Shown: positions 11,972 to 23,958 of the stretch, piece by piece | Numbering within the stretch: the first letter of the stretch is position 1 | Layout of the letters: the number at the start of each line of letters is the position of its first letter | Source: Eudorina sp. 2006-703-Eu-15 | Taxonomy: Eukaryota > Chlorophyta > Chlorophyceae > Chlamydomonadales > Volvocaceae | Length of the DNA: 64,000 nucleotides | Direction of reading: 5' to 3' | Assembly: GCA_003117195.1 (NCBI GenBank) | Contig: BDSI01000023.1 | Location: forward strand, 496,001-560,000 | The notes under the pieces: model-generated | Told to the model about the DNA's origin: nothing | Databases searched by the model: none | The model's input: only the letters and a program-made list of their open reading frames with translations | Position numbers and translations under genes: made by a program

Positions 11972-13528
11972 ATGGCGACAAGTCCTCGCTGGGCAGTGAA
12001 TCCTGGCAGCATCCATGAAGGCGCTATGAATAATTATGCACAACCAGGAGAACTAGGAAACTGGTTTGATTTTCCATACGGTGAGCAACAGGAGCCCACG
12101 GACGCGCGGCCCGCGTCCAGCGAACATCGTCTTCGGTTCTTGCGCAGGTGGCGCACGGCTACAGGCCGATGGGTGCTATGAACCTCCTGGTTCAACTGCT
12201 GGCTTCTCACTTTCGGAAGATTGCGCCTACGTGCTCGCGACGCAGTTCCCTGACGCAAAACTGCCAAACGGTCAGCGCTCGTGGCGTGGAGCACTGACGC
12301 TGTCAGGCGTCGCGTAGCGACGTGCTTTTGCTATGCGAAAGCTACATTAATTAAGCGTCAATTTTCTGTCTTGTTCAGGTCCGTTTTTCCTCGGTGGCTC
12401 CCGCATGGGGACAGCGGACACGGCGTTTGCAAGCACGAGCAGCGACTTTCTAAATGCTCTTGGCGGGTAAGGCATTGCTTTCCACGCTCATTCTCAAATG
12501 CCTTCATCCTCGCAACACCTAACCGCTCGGCTCCGGCGAGCAGGACGGACACCATTACGCCCAAGGGAATGCCATATTCAGGCAAGTTATCCCTCGCGGA
12601 CTTCCTTACTCTGCACCGAAATGCTCAGATCCCTCTGATCTCGCTTTTTGAGTCGCTACATCGAGGCGCCCACCCCCGGTGTGGCTCTCTCCGGATGCGG
12701 GTCCCTCCCGAGTTACCTCGTTCACATCGCACCCCGCTTCCTGCTGCTGCTGTCGCCTCGTTACCGCAGCGGCGCCCTGCCCTAGCGCCTCCCCGGCTGA
12801 GGACGAGCTCCCCAGTGAGGGCCCCAGCAGGAGGACCGGCAAGGGCAACAGCCGGGCGCCCAAACGGCCCCCACCTGCGCGAGGGGGCCGACGGGCGCCG
12901 CCCAAACGAGCGGCGCGAAACAACGAGACGGACGCCCCCGGTGAGCCCCCGGACCGTCTCTCGTTCCGGGCACGCATCCATCCATCCCCTTGTTACGAGC
13001 CACGGCTGTAATTTGCCCTTTGGCTAGCCAAACGCTGATCGGCATGACCCATATCCCTGCTGTGTTCGTTCGGCCGCTGAGGGTTCCTCTCCCGCCGCCA
13101 CAGGGCCGGTGACCCTGCTATTCAAAGGAACGATTGGCGGCTCTGGCTCCCTACAGGTGCGCGTGTGGATGCCGCGTCCTCTCCGCAGTAGCAGTAGCAA
13201 GGCGATGACTCATGTCTGGGGCCTGTTCCTAGGACAGGATTGTCGCTGAGCGGTCAAACAGGTAACAGCCACGCAAGACATCGGGCCCTCGTGCGCTGGC
13301 GGCACCCTTGGCGATCCTATGAGTTGACGTTGCCTGGCGCATACATCCGGGCGCGTTAATAAGGAGTGGCAGCGTCCAGTTGAGAGGTGCGGTCTTCTGA
13401 AAGTGGACTGGCCCGGTGGTTGAACTCGCAGGAGCTGCGCCTTCCCTGGACTCTGAGCCTCCAGCAGCTGAACCGCAAGCTGGCCCCGCCGGAGGAGGCC
13501 TGGCCCGAGGCCGACTCGTGAGATCTGT
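11972..13528 (+). CDS. Unrecognised multi-exon gene
   Basis: Not recognised. Several exons look real. 11972-12080 opens MATSPRWAVNPGSIHEGAMN and ends FDFPYG. 12148-12270 continues with GARLQADGCYEPPG and ends DAKLPNG. 12379-12466 reads PFFLGGSRMGTADTAFASTS. These three share matching splice phases. Further on, a stretch ending at donor 12940 encodes a very basic segment (SRRTGKGNSRAPKRPPPARG) that could bind nucleic acid or act as a nuclear signal. Exon 13104-13156 encodes GPVTLLFKGTIGGSGSLQ. A final piece to 13528 encodes WTLSLQQLNRKLAPPEEAW. The joins between 12466 and the basic exon, and before the last piece, are not resolved. A GTGAGA donor overlaps the final TGA, so the gene may continue. 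The first exons have weak GC bias, the later ones strong. The start could lie further upstream. Confidence 0.45.
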
Positions 13529-16359
13529 CTGCTCTGGAGCTCTGCTCCCAGGTGCTGATCCAGGGGGGATGGGGGCCCAGGGGATGTGCGGGCGGAGGGA
13601 GGAGGAGGATTCGCCCACCACCACCACCACAGTACGATCTGCGATGCAGTACATGGAAATGAAACTCTGCATGCGGATTTTCTAATTCGTCTGCCATTTT
13701 AGTATAGCGGGTTTTTTATTGAGGAACTTGAGCGGCTCCCCAGGATCTAGGGGAAGTTGGCGGCAGTGGTGCTGGCTGCTGGTGCAGAGCAAGGTGAGAC
13801 GGAGAGTGGAACAGGACGAACGTTTCGGGAACGCAATCCTCACACATACGCAACGTCACACCCGCGCGCGCGACCTCCACGATCTACCGGGTACGTATTG
13901 AAAGGAGCACAACGGGACTGGTTACACGGGCGACATGACCCAAGGGCGAACTGACACCACACGATATGTACGATATGGGACGCCTGTCGGTGGGTTCTTA
14001 GAGTTTGAATCTGGGATCCAGGCCATTCCCGTTGACGTGTTGCTCAAGGGGCGGGAGGCGGGTGGCAGGGGCAGCAGCATCGGCAGGTCGGTCTGGTTCC
14101 GCTGGTGGCGAAGCCAGTGACGGGCAGGGGTAGCGGTGGCAGTTGACGCAGGAAGGGACGTGCTTTGGCCGAGTCTGGTATGGCCTGGGAAGGCGGATTC
14201 AACGGTGACTGACCCCCTGACAAACGAGCACTAGGCACTTTCTGCGACGTATTTCGCGACGTATTTGATGGGTTGACCGGCATGTCAGTCGGTGGGTTGA
14301 TCGGACACTTGAGCGTTGGGAGTTTCTGGACGAGCAGCTCGGGCTGGGCTGAGCCACCCTCGAAAGCCCATGCTGGTCCGGGATGGGCCAGCTCGACCCA
14401 AGGGTCGGCCACTCTGGGCGGGTTTGGCGCCCGTTGTCGGTTTACCAAATTGTTGTAGCAAGGAATAACCCGTACCTTGGGGTGCGGATCGCCGACATCC
14501 ATGTATAGGATCTTGTTGCTGTGTGTGTCAGTGATCCAAAAGTAAATCGCCGGGGGTGTATGCGTATGTTTGGCAGCACGCCTCTCGTTCAAAAAGAGAG
14601 TCGTGTGCTGGTGTGTATTGGCTGGACCGCATAACCGCAATACGAATGCAAGCTTGCTGTCTGTCACCTCCCGCTTGGCTGAGTGGCAACGTGGTCTGCG
14701 ACATTGGCGCTACGTGGCACCTTCCGCGCTCATTTGTTGAGGAGGTGCGCAGTCGCCTCAGGGTTGAGTGTCGTACGCTGTCCTGGGGCTGCTGACTGCA
14801 TGGGACCGGATGTGGACTGCCGAATGACCCATGGGGTGATTCACGGAGGGGCGGGGATTCACGCGCGCCCTGTCCGAATTCACGCGGGGACCGTTGCTGT
14901 ATGGCGGGCGATTCGGTTGGTCCCCCTAGAGAAGGAATGGCCGTACTGGCTTTAGATTCGGGCTACCTTTGCTGTGCTGGATAGGAAGAGGGCAGATGAC
15001 GAGAGCGTGAGAGGACTTTCGATACGACCTGAAGTGCTGCTCCTGCGCTGCTGGGATTCCGGTTCCGCAGCTGGGATGCACGAGTGCAAAAGAGCCCGCA
15101 GCAAGCATTCGTCACGACAAGCGGAATTTCGGAATTGCCGAAAGATGACGGGCTGTCCGTGAAGGGCGACGCGACCCTACGCGATGCACTGTACTAGTAA
15201 TTTACATCTGTCTTATCGACAGCTAGTGCTGAAATATTTTTTGTACTGGTCGCCCTGCGCGACTCGGTTGCTATTGTTGGGAACGCAATGCGATCAGACG
15301 CAGCAGGGTTCTAGGGTTTCAGGTTTAGGTTCTTCCCAAACCCCGGGAGATGGGTGCGGGCTGGCGGTTTTGGGTTTTGCTGTGGCCATGGTTGTACTGC
15401 ATCGTTACAGCATCCCGGCCGGAACGAGCGGCCAAAACAGGAACACCCTCCATGATGGTGACCTGCACACTGTTATGCTGCAAAACAACGGCTGTAACGG
15501 CACCCGACTGCCTGCCTCACCCCGTCGCTGCCAGGGTGACATCCCCGTGCACGCTCCTGGTCTGGGTCTGGCAGAGGTATTGTCGATTCTAATGATGAAG
15601 GAAATCAGGACAGACGGACCAGCGTTTCGTGCTTTCCGCCGCCGCTCGTCCACCAACCTTCAATTGACACAGACGACTCGGCATAAACGGGCAGAAGATT
15701 TCGTACCGCACCGCCATACGTAGCGAGAAGAAAGAATTCAATAGCTAACTAGCGTGCACGCCCCCGGGTGAAATGAAAACTAAGAAAACTGCAAAACCTG
15801 CATGCCGGGGGAATATCACAGCATGTCCCGGAGTGCCATGGGCTCCATTGCACTGCTCCCCCGGTTCAACCTTATGTACTTTATGCCACTTTTCAAGCCA
15901 TTGAACAACGGACGTACAATCCATTATGCGGGACCGAGATCGATGCATCGCCTTTGACTGTACGGCATACACACTGCGGTACCGAGTGATCATCTGGCTG
16001 GAAAGGGTACAACACTTCGTCGCGTCGGTATGCGGCCGCTGATGCGACACCTCCAGTCTGCCCCCAGGGGCTTCGGGACCGACCACCTCGTGGGCCTCTG
16101 CCACCACTCGATTCAAATGAGCGGTACCACCATCCTTGAACGCCTGCTACGAGTCAAGAGACCCTCGGGTCGGTGTGAATGACCCACGCGTCCGCCACGT
16201 GAACCATGTACTGTACTGCCGCCGGCACGCGCGGACCACCAGATCCCCAAGCCGCCTCCAAGCCGCCTCCAAGCCGCCTCCAAGCCGCCTCCAAGCCGCC
16301 TCCAAGCCGCCTCCAAGCCGCCTCCAAGCCGCCCCGGTGCGAGGAAGGCGCGGCCCGTC
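13529..16359. other. Long non-coding or unresolved stretch
   Basis: This is about 2.8 kb between an unresolved plus-strand gene and a minus-strand gene. One short stretch ending at a donor near 13793 (WRQWCWLLVQSK, plus strand) looks exon-like and could extend the upstream gene. A minus-strand open frame at 15745-16116 has no recognisable domain. Positions 13946, 14395 and 14827 carry full or partial GACCC-NN-GGGTC semi-palindromes. I see no RNA gene. Confidence 0.4.
16245..16333 (+). repeat. 11-bp minisatellite
   Basis: About eight copies of CCAAGCCGCCT in tandem. The 11-base period shifts all three frames and gives a KPPPSRLQAAS pattern by translation, which argues against a coding role. 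It lies just downstream of the stop of the minus-strand gene. Confidence 0.95.
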
Positions 16360-17488
16360 CTACTTGGTGGCCTCATCGCCGAAGTCCAGTTTGTGTTGTG
16401 ACGGAATGAACTGCGGCACGAAGGTGGCTCGCTGCGTCTCCGGGGCGGAGCTCGGGATGGCATCCGGGTGGTCGTTCAGGTGGCCCACCTCCAAGGAGCG
16501 CCACCTGCGGGGCCCGGCGCCGGCAGGCCAGTCGACAGGGTTTCAGCAAGGGCCACGGGGTGGTACAGCAAATACCTGTACACTGGGAGGCAGGGGCCCT
16601 GGTCAGCGGTGCTGTTGCGGCTGTGCAGTGCGGTGGAGTGATGTGACGGCGCGGGACCCCGAACAATGGCGTTGGGACGAGCGGACGGAGCGGGCAGCGC
16701 GGGCGGAGGGGGCGGAGGGGGCGGAGCGGGTGCAGAGGGCCCATGGACGGGTCGGCAGGAAAACCCGTAGCAGCCGAGGCAGCTGCGGACCTGCCCCGGG
16801 GGCCCTGTACGTGGCTGCCCAAGTGCCGATCCAGCCTGTCAACAGATGCAAACCTCAGCCCGTCCACAACTCCACACTCCACAACCTCCGCGCACCCGTC
16901 TGGATCCCAACTCACCACGCCGCGCCTGCTGGACCCTGCTGCTGCTCGTGTCGCCCCTCGTGTGAACCCTGCAAGGGTGCCGCCACGCCGGGGACGTCAA
17001 CCGCCGACTGGGCGCCGGAAGGGCGCTACCGTAAACGGATCTTCGCCAGAAAGACCCCACGCAGCGCATCGCTGCGCGCTGGCCCCCCCCCCGCCTTGTA
17101 CCCGCCTTGTACAGGTCGCGTGTACCGTGCTTGCCCCCAGGAGCCCAAATTGATACGGCACCGTACGGCACGCATAGCTAAGGCCCGCAGCACCAGGAGC
17201 CGGGCTCCAAGCCCCCCTAAACTAAAGCACACATTCCCAGCGCGACCCCGTCAGCAGCGTCGCCCGGGCGTCAAAGATGTACGGCAGGCAGGCGGGCCAA
17301 GACATGACAGCGCCGGATGCCGGACGCACCACGGAGCTGCGGCCGAGACCGCTCTTGCGCAGGCTCGAGAGCTCCTCCGACCAGTCCGTGAACTGATACT
17401 TGTGGGAGCCGCCAGCCAGCGGGGCTCCTGCTGCGGCGAAAGTGGATTGGTGGGTGGGAATATTTGGTTTGCGCCCCGCGTCATGCAT
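16360..17488 (-). CDS. Unrecognised small protein
   Basis: Not recognised. The 3' exon (16504 down to 16360) is convincing. After a CCCGCAG acceptor it encodes WRSLEVGHLNDHPDAIPSSA, then TQRATFVPQF and HKLDFGDEATK before TAG, with strong green-algal codon bias. An upstream exon from ATG 17488 encodes YQFTDWSEELSSLRKSGLGR and MSWPACLPYIFDARATLL. It could end at 17247 in the matching phase, which would give a 128-residue protein, but that donor (GTCGCG) is poor. A GTGTGC donor slightly downstream with a small middle exon is an alternative. A coding-like stretch around 16890-16770 (GLRFASVDRLDRHLGSHVQ) may be such an exon. No signal peptide, membrane segment or known motif is visible. The function is unknown. 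Confidence 0.5.
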
Positions 17489-19410
17489 CGAATCGGTTTT
17501 GGAACCTTAACCCCAATTCCACAACGGACGATACTTGACACATTAAATACGGCAGACCGGCTACAACCGTGCGGAACATCATCTTCACATTGACAAGATC
17601 ACATATCGCAGTAAAAGCGCTCCTGTGCTTGGTAGCATGGTTGAAAGGATAGCCGGTGCCTTAGGGCGCGGTGCCCGACTTGGGTAACGCTGACTCACCA
17701 CCGTGGCTCAAGGTGCTTGCTCGCTGGACGGGCGCCGGCTTGCTGATGCTACGGCCAAGCGATTGGGGCGCTGAAATGCGTTCCAGAGAAGGTCCTTCGG
17801 TGCTATGTCTGTAGGGTGGACGGCCATGACGAGGGCTGAATGGTCGCCGCGTCGGCTCCGTGACGCAATTGCAACGCGCTCACTGCACTCTGCATGGCCA
17901 CACCAATGATTACCCATTAAAATACCTGTGAGATCGTAGCCTTGCAAAATAACCCTCGGGCTCCTTATCTGCTTCGGTGTCAGCAAGGTCTACACAACAG
18001 AATTGCAACGTTAAGCGAGACGCCCGGAAGCGCATGTAAGTACACCGCGCGCACCTCTGGGCACACCGAGATCGGCATCCCAGCCGGGAACCAGGGAGCC
18101 CATGGTTTGTCCGGGCCAGTAAATTCAATCTGACGTGTGACGAGAACTCTCGACACGGCGGTTCCAATGAAGCTTGTTATGCTGTGGACGTCGTTGGATT
18201 GTAAGCGAGTAATTTGTGTTTCTGTGACGATAAAACCAATTTATATGGATGGGTTCTTCAGCACACACACGGCGACCAACTTCCGGTACTGACTCCAACC
18301 GTCCCGGTACGTACCCCAAATTGCAAGATCGTCCAGGTTGCAAAACACAAAGACGCATAAACATTGCTTTGTCATGTAGAATTATAGTGACACCTGCGAA
18401 TTGATCTGTAGCTGTAGTCTGGTGCGCTGGAGGCCATGCCTTCTTTCGACGCTTCCCGCACCGGATTCTGCGCTTTCAGTCATGCGTAAGCGTAATTCAT
18501 GTATCAGGAAGCATGAATTTTTGTATTTGTAAATGTTCAGCAGGACAGTCGGTGCCCACAGTCGGGCCTTCCAGTTTCCGACTTCCAGTTGCCAACGCAG
18601 ATTCCGCACATGCTTAAATGATTGCCTCGGAACTAATGCCTGTGGAGCGTGATGCCGACTACTAACAAAGCCTGCCCACGGTCCGCACCGCGGCGGGGCC
18701 TGACACAAGGCCCCGCACCCAGCGGGTATCCTGTCGCATCCATCGCTACAAGCGGTCACGTCCGGTCCCAGAACGTTCCTTTACACCTGTCGAGATGTCG
18801 AATTGCGAGTGGATCCTAAGCGCCCAAGGGCGCTCTGCGCTGGCTACCAACCGCAGCTGACCCTGCCCTCTTCAGCCCTCTTCCGCTCCCCTCCGTCAAC
18901 GTCCACCATCTCCTTCAATGAAAAACACCGCAGATACGCTGCGGGCAGAACGGGGTTCATGTCAATGAATGAAACATGTTCAATGCCACACTGCCTCAAG
19001 CCCCCGGCCCACATGTGCAGAGCTGCTCGACCACTGCGCGCCACCCACATACCCGTGCACTCAGCCATCACCTCCATCCCTCTGGACCTGCCCGGAAATC
19101 TAGCGCAACTTGCTATATATCTTCAAACAAAGGACCAACATACGGTACGGCACCAGGGGATACGGTAGCCAGTGGGGCTCCGCGCTCCGGGCACCTCACC
19201 GTGCGCCGCACCCTAACCGACACCCCTTGGCTGCTGCTGCCCTGCCCCGCCGCACGCACATCTGCGGCTGCAGCACATTCGCTGCTGTGTCCGCCCGCAC
19301 CGTGCCACGTCACCACCCATCCAATCTGTCGACCAGCTCATCAGTCCATAAGCTCATGGGCATTATTAATTACACAACGGGATTAAGTACACTGGCGCGT
19401 ATCCGGGCGG
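17489..19410. other. Intergenic, no gene seen
   Basis: These 1.9 kb lie upstream of the minus-strand small gene and downstream of the DMT transporter. The base composition is mixed, with AT-richer parts. Frames are short and lack codon bias. TTACA at 19370-19374 reads TGTAA on the minus strand, 37 bases after the DMT stop, and is a good polyadenylation signal for that gene. Confidence 0.5.
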
Positions 19411-22400
19411 TCATTGCCAGAGGGAGGCCAGCAGTGAGGCCGCCAGCATCACCGCCCCACCCACCCAGGCCAGGGGGCCCATGCTCTCTCCCGGCAGCAG
19501 CAGCTGCGCCAGCAGGGCCGACCAGAGCGGCGTGCTGCTGAACAACACCTGCGCGCGACGGAGAGGCAGGCAGGCAGGCAGGCACGCCCGGCAGGCAATG
19601 ACCCAGACCTCAGACGGAAGCGGCGACGGCAGGGTGCCGCCGCGTTGGAGTGGTTAGCGCAAGGGGCCGCCGAAAGCGAAGGATGTGCGTGTGGGTGTGC
19701 GTTTGCTGAAATGGTTTTTGTGTGCTCCAGCGGGCCGAGCAGTGCGGCTCTGACCCGCGGGTCGGCCCGCCAGCAGAGGGAGGTCAACGGAGGGTGGAGC
19801 ACGTCGCAGTGCCGCAACGGTTGGTTCACTCACGAGCAAAACGGCGATGTTCAGCTGCCGAAATGCGATATGGCCGCAGGTCACAGCCACCGTCCGAGGC
19901 TCCGGCTGCGCCATTTGGCATGTTCGGGTTAACTGCGACCCACCGACCAACAACCAACAACCCGTGCTCATCGAGGGCCCATTGGCTGCCCCAGTCCCTG
20001 AATTCAGGACTGGGCCATCAGGGCCCCCAACCCGAACCCCAACCCCAACCCCACTCGGTCGCTCGCACCCGGTGGTGGTGGTGGTGGCCTCACCTGTGCC
20101 TGGGCCGGCGGCACCGTCTGCTGCCCCAGCACCTGCAACCCACCAACAAAACACATGTTGCTGCTGTCACGGGGCAGGGCGAGGGGGAGGGGGAGGGGGT
20201 CGGCGGCCATCCCCCCAGGCTCCCACCCTCCCACTCAGGGGACCGCATCAGCAGCGGCACCCCACGGCCGTCTCCCGGCACCCCACGGCCGTCTCCCGGC
20301 ACCCCACGGCCGTACATGGAAATCCCTGCCCTCTCTGTCTGGGCTGCTTCCTCCTTACTCCCACCCCACACACCCACACACCCTGCAGTCCAGGGAAATT
20401 CCTGGCCTTCGATAAGGGCCCCTTGATAGTCACTCTGGAGAGGTGGACGGGGGGGGGTATTGGTGCTGCTGCTTACCCTCCTTGGATGCCAATATCAGCC
20501 CTGCAAGTTAGCGCAGCTTGTGCAAGTCTCCTGCCGTTGCCGTTGCTCTACACCTAATGCCCTACACCCGCCCGCCCACCACTCCCCCCAACAATGCCTG
20601 GGCTTGTTTACTTTCTTTTGTCAATTTATCCCCCCAGCAATCACATCCAACCCCTCGCCCCCGCCCCCACCCCCACCCCCCAAACCCCACCATGCCCACG
20701 GGCACCTGCAAGTAGCTGGACAGCGCCCCGGGACCGAGGCCCGCCCACAGCAGCAGCGCCGCCGTCACGTGGTTCCGGAGCAGCAGATCCAGCTCCAGGA
20801 AGTCCGCCAGGCCGGCGCTGGGGGAGGCTGGCAGTGTGGGCGGACGGGCTGCAGTGGGGAGGAGGCCGTGGCGGCGGCGGTTGCGGTTGCGCCGGCGGTG
20901 GTGGCGGCGGTAGAGGAGCAGGTGGAAGGGCAGGAGGGCAACAGTATGGAGGGGGTTGCGGGCCGTGGTGGTGGCGATGGTGATGGGTCGGTCGCACCGG
21001 CACCTCCGCGCCTCACCGCTTCCCGCATCCAGATGCCCCTCCCCGCTCTCTCCGTCGCCCAAAGGGGCGCGGACCACCAAGCCTGCCCGCGAAGTTTCGC
21101 TCCCTCTCCCATTCCCCTCCCCCAGGAAAACCCCCATGTCCCCATGTCCACCAATCTCCTATACCCCCGGCCCCTCCTCGCCCTCCTCCCGCGCTTCCTC
21201 CTCCTCCCCCCGCGCCTCCTCCTGCCGCTCACCCGCGATTTCCCACAGCAGCCACAGCAGCGACAGCGCCGCGTAGCACATGGCAGCCGCCGCCGCCAGG
21301 TGCAGCGGCGGGAAGCGCACCGAGTGCACCCCCAGCCGCACCGTGCCCAGGCCCCAGAACACGCAGCTCAGCAGCACGTAGACGGCGCCCATCGACTGAC
21401 GCGACAGCAGCACACCCTCCACCTCCCCCCGCCACCAGGGTCCGGGGACCGCCGCCGCCGCCGCCTCCAGCGCCTCCCCTCCCGCGCTCCTATGCAGCCC
21501 TAGGGGATCCGCCCCCGGCGCCGCTGGCCCCTCAGCCGCTATGACGCCTGCAGCGCCGCCGTCGCCCAGCGCCTCCAGCAGCCGTCGCGCGGAGCTGCCG
21601 GCGGCGGCCTCCGCTGCCGCGGCTCCGTACACGTTGTCCAGCGCCACCATTGCGCCGCCGACGGCCCCGCAGCAGCAGGCGGCCCACACCACCAGTCCCA
21701 CCCGGCCCCCGCTGAGCCACACCAGCAGCGGGGTGAGCAGGCTGGTGGCCTGGGCCAGGAAGGCGGACCGAGTGGCGGAGATGCGCTGCATGCCCCACGC
21801 GCCCAGCGCCGCCGCCGTGACGTTGTAGACCCCCAGTTCGAGCCCTGCAGCTGGCAGGCTGTGCGCGGGTGCCGTCAGCGCCCGCAGACGCCAGCGACCC
21901 GGCGGCTGCCCCGCCGCTCCGGCGCCGCCGCCCGAGGAATGGTTGCTCCCGCCGCCGCCGGCGGCGGTGGCGCCGCCGCCGCTGGCGGCCGACCGGAACG
22001 TGCGCAGCCGCGGCGGCGGCGACGCCGGCGCAATGGGCCCCGCCGTCGTACCGTCCAGGGAGGGTCCTCGTCGAGTGGACATGTGCACGTGCACCTTCAC
22101 CTGCCCCCGGCCGAACTCCTGTCGCGGGCTACCATCGCCGGGCCATGGCCCTCCCCCTCCTCCATGGCCATCTTGGCCGCCGCCGCCACCACCACCACCG
22201 CCACCACCGCTGTCTCGGCCACTCGGCCCCGCTTCCCCGCTCCCCAGCGTCATGTCCCCAGCAAGCCGCTGCCCTACCGCCGCGGCCGTCCCCCACGGCG
22301 ACTGTCCCACCGCGTCCTCGCCCGGCCCCTCTCCCCGGCTGCGGCTCTCTAGCTGCATGTAGGGGAAGCTGCCAAGGCCGCTGGCCGTCAGCGGCAGGAC

Positions 22401-22732
22401 CGCGCTCTCCTGCGCTCGAGCCCAGAAGGGCTCCGCCGCCCGAGCCCAGAGCTGCTCCGCCGCCCGCTGCCACGCGGCCTCCCGCTCCTGCTCCTGAGCG
22501 GCCTCACGGGCCACCGAGGCCGCAGCCGCCAGCGCCGCGCCCGCCCCCGCCGCCCCGGTGGTGTGCATGCCGCTGTGCAGCAGCGCCTCCGCCTCCGCCT
22601 CGTCCAAATCCGCCAGACTCCCGCCTCCGCCTCCGCCTCCGCCGCTCATAGTCCGCCTTCGAGACGGGTACGGCACCGGGCCGGGTGCTGCGGACGCGTC
22701 CCGACGGGGATTGTCATCGGCTCCGCCGCCGC

Positions 22733-22769
<37 letters not shown>

Positions 22770-23498
22770 CTGACTGCGGCGGTCGCCTCCACCGGCGTCC
22801 ATGACGGTCCCCAGCAGCCCCGCCGCCAGGAACATGGCGGTGATGACGGAGATGCAGGCGGTGAGGAGCGCGGCGCTGGGCGGGCTGGGCAGCAGGAAGA
22901 GGTACTTGGTGGTGGGGCCGCCGCTGGCCCACAGCACGGTGGTGGCCAGCAGGATCAAGGCGCCGGAGAGCTGGGGACGCGGGTTTGATGGGGCGGAGAA
23001 GCCCCGGGGGCGGAGGGATGCGGTGCGAGGGACGACGGGCGGGGTTGGGCGGGACGGCGTGTTAGTGAGAGACGCGGGGCAGGGCGGGGGAGACGGGCAG
23101 TTGGCGGACGCGCACTCGGAACATCCCCCAACAAGCTCGTGGCTCGTGGCCGCGGAGTGATGGTGAGCGGTATGGTGATGACAGTGACGGTGGGCATACT
23201 GCGTAGCGATGTCAGGTCGACTTCCCGATGGCGTCCTTGTGTTGGCGTGTTAGACCTTCGATGCGGATGCGGCGCACACAACACGCTGCGGCTCAACGGT
23301 ACCTTGGCGAGGGTTTACCTGGGATCGCAGGCGGCGGCTTCTGCCTGGCCATGGCGCACTAGAGGCGGTCGTGGCGGGTGTCTGGGAGCCACCTGGGCTG
23401 TGGCCCTGGTGCCGCATCTCCGATGTGTGCGGGGACGGGCCTGGCTTCACCGTCGGAGGGTGGAGCAGGGCCCGCAGCCTGGTGAATAGATTTGACAT
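19411..23498 (-). CDS. Plastid-targeted EamA/DMT-family transporter
   Basis: Five exons in minus-strand order (23498-23256, 22970-21233, 20827-20706, 20132-20094, 19548-19411) join in phase to 759 residues. The first 81 residues look like a chloroplast transit peptide: MSNLFTRLRALLHPP, rich in Arg, Ser and Pro, ending near QRVVCAASASK. About ten membrane segments follow in the drug/metabolite transporter layout. TM1-2 span ILLATTVLWASGGPTTKYLF to ITAMFLAAGLL, TM3-5 surround LELGVYNVTAAALGAWGMQR, TM6-7 include VYVLLSCVFWGLGTVRLG, and TM8-10 end with VLFSSTPLWSALLAQLLLPG and WVGGAVMLAASLLASLW. The last part matches the EamA C-terminal pattern. The substrate cannot be told. Oddly, about 300 residues of Ala, Gly and Ser low complexity are inserted between TM2 and TM3, with a shorter one between TM5 and TM6. 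Plant plastid relatives of this family lack such a loop. Confidence 0.82.
20257..20313 (+). repeat. 21-bp tandem repeat in a DMT intron
   Basis: Nearly three copies of a 21-base unit containing CACCCCACGGCCGTCTCCCG in tandem, within the intron before the 39-nt DMT exon. Confidence 0.85.
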
Positions 23499-23958
23499 GG
23501 TCTTGATGTGCCAAGTAAAGGGCGCGCATGTGCCATAAAGTCCGCACACCGCTGGGAATTGAAGCCCTCCCGAATGGCCAGAAAGTATATGAAGAAAGCA
23601 GCACGTAAGCGTGAATGGGGTCGCTTGTTTGTTTAACTGCAACGCAATGTAATCATAATCAAATTCGAGTTACATTGTTTACATAAAACCAGCAACTAAC
23701 CGCCTCGCGTTTTGCCGCGTAGGTGAGTTTTCCAGCGATTGAGTCTTCCAGGCTAACCATTTTTTCATCACAGCAGTGCAGGAATTTGATTTGCACAGCG
23801 TCGATTTCCGTTCAACAGGATGTACTTCGTACGACACACCCTGGAACCGTACACACCCTGATCTTGGCGGGTGTGCAACGTCCCACCATGCCGATTGCAC
23901 GTCTGCACACCTTCAGGGTTCATTCACACGATATCGGACCTGGCTCATTTCCTGCTTT
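23499..23958. other. DMT 5' region
   Basis: This is 460 bases upstream of the DMT start codon and downstream of the Cys-rich minus-strand fragments. It is AT-richer around 23600-23780. It presumably holds the DMT promoter and 5' UTR. No defined element was recognised. Confidence 0.4.

Noticed and set aside
12281..13027. A 248-codon plus-strand open frame
   Set aside because: It crosses apparent introns and uses atypical codons. The better-biased exons in this region are in other frames with matching splice phase.
14044..14667. A 207-codon minus-strand open frame
   Set aside because: There is no codon bias, no splice context and no domain. Frames of this length arise easily in this composition.
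20025..20052. Repeated ACCCCA units that look like telomeric repeats
   Set aside because: Only a few units, and the unit differs from the TTTTAGGG type known for Chlamydomonas-like algae. It is an intronic simple repeat.
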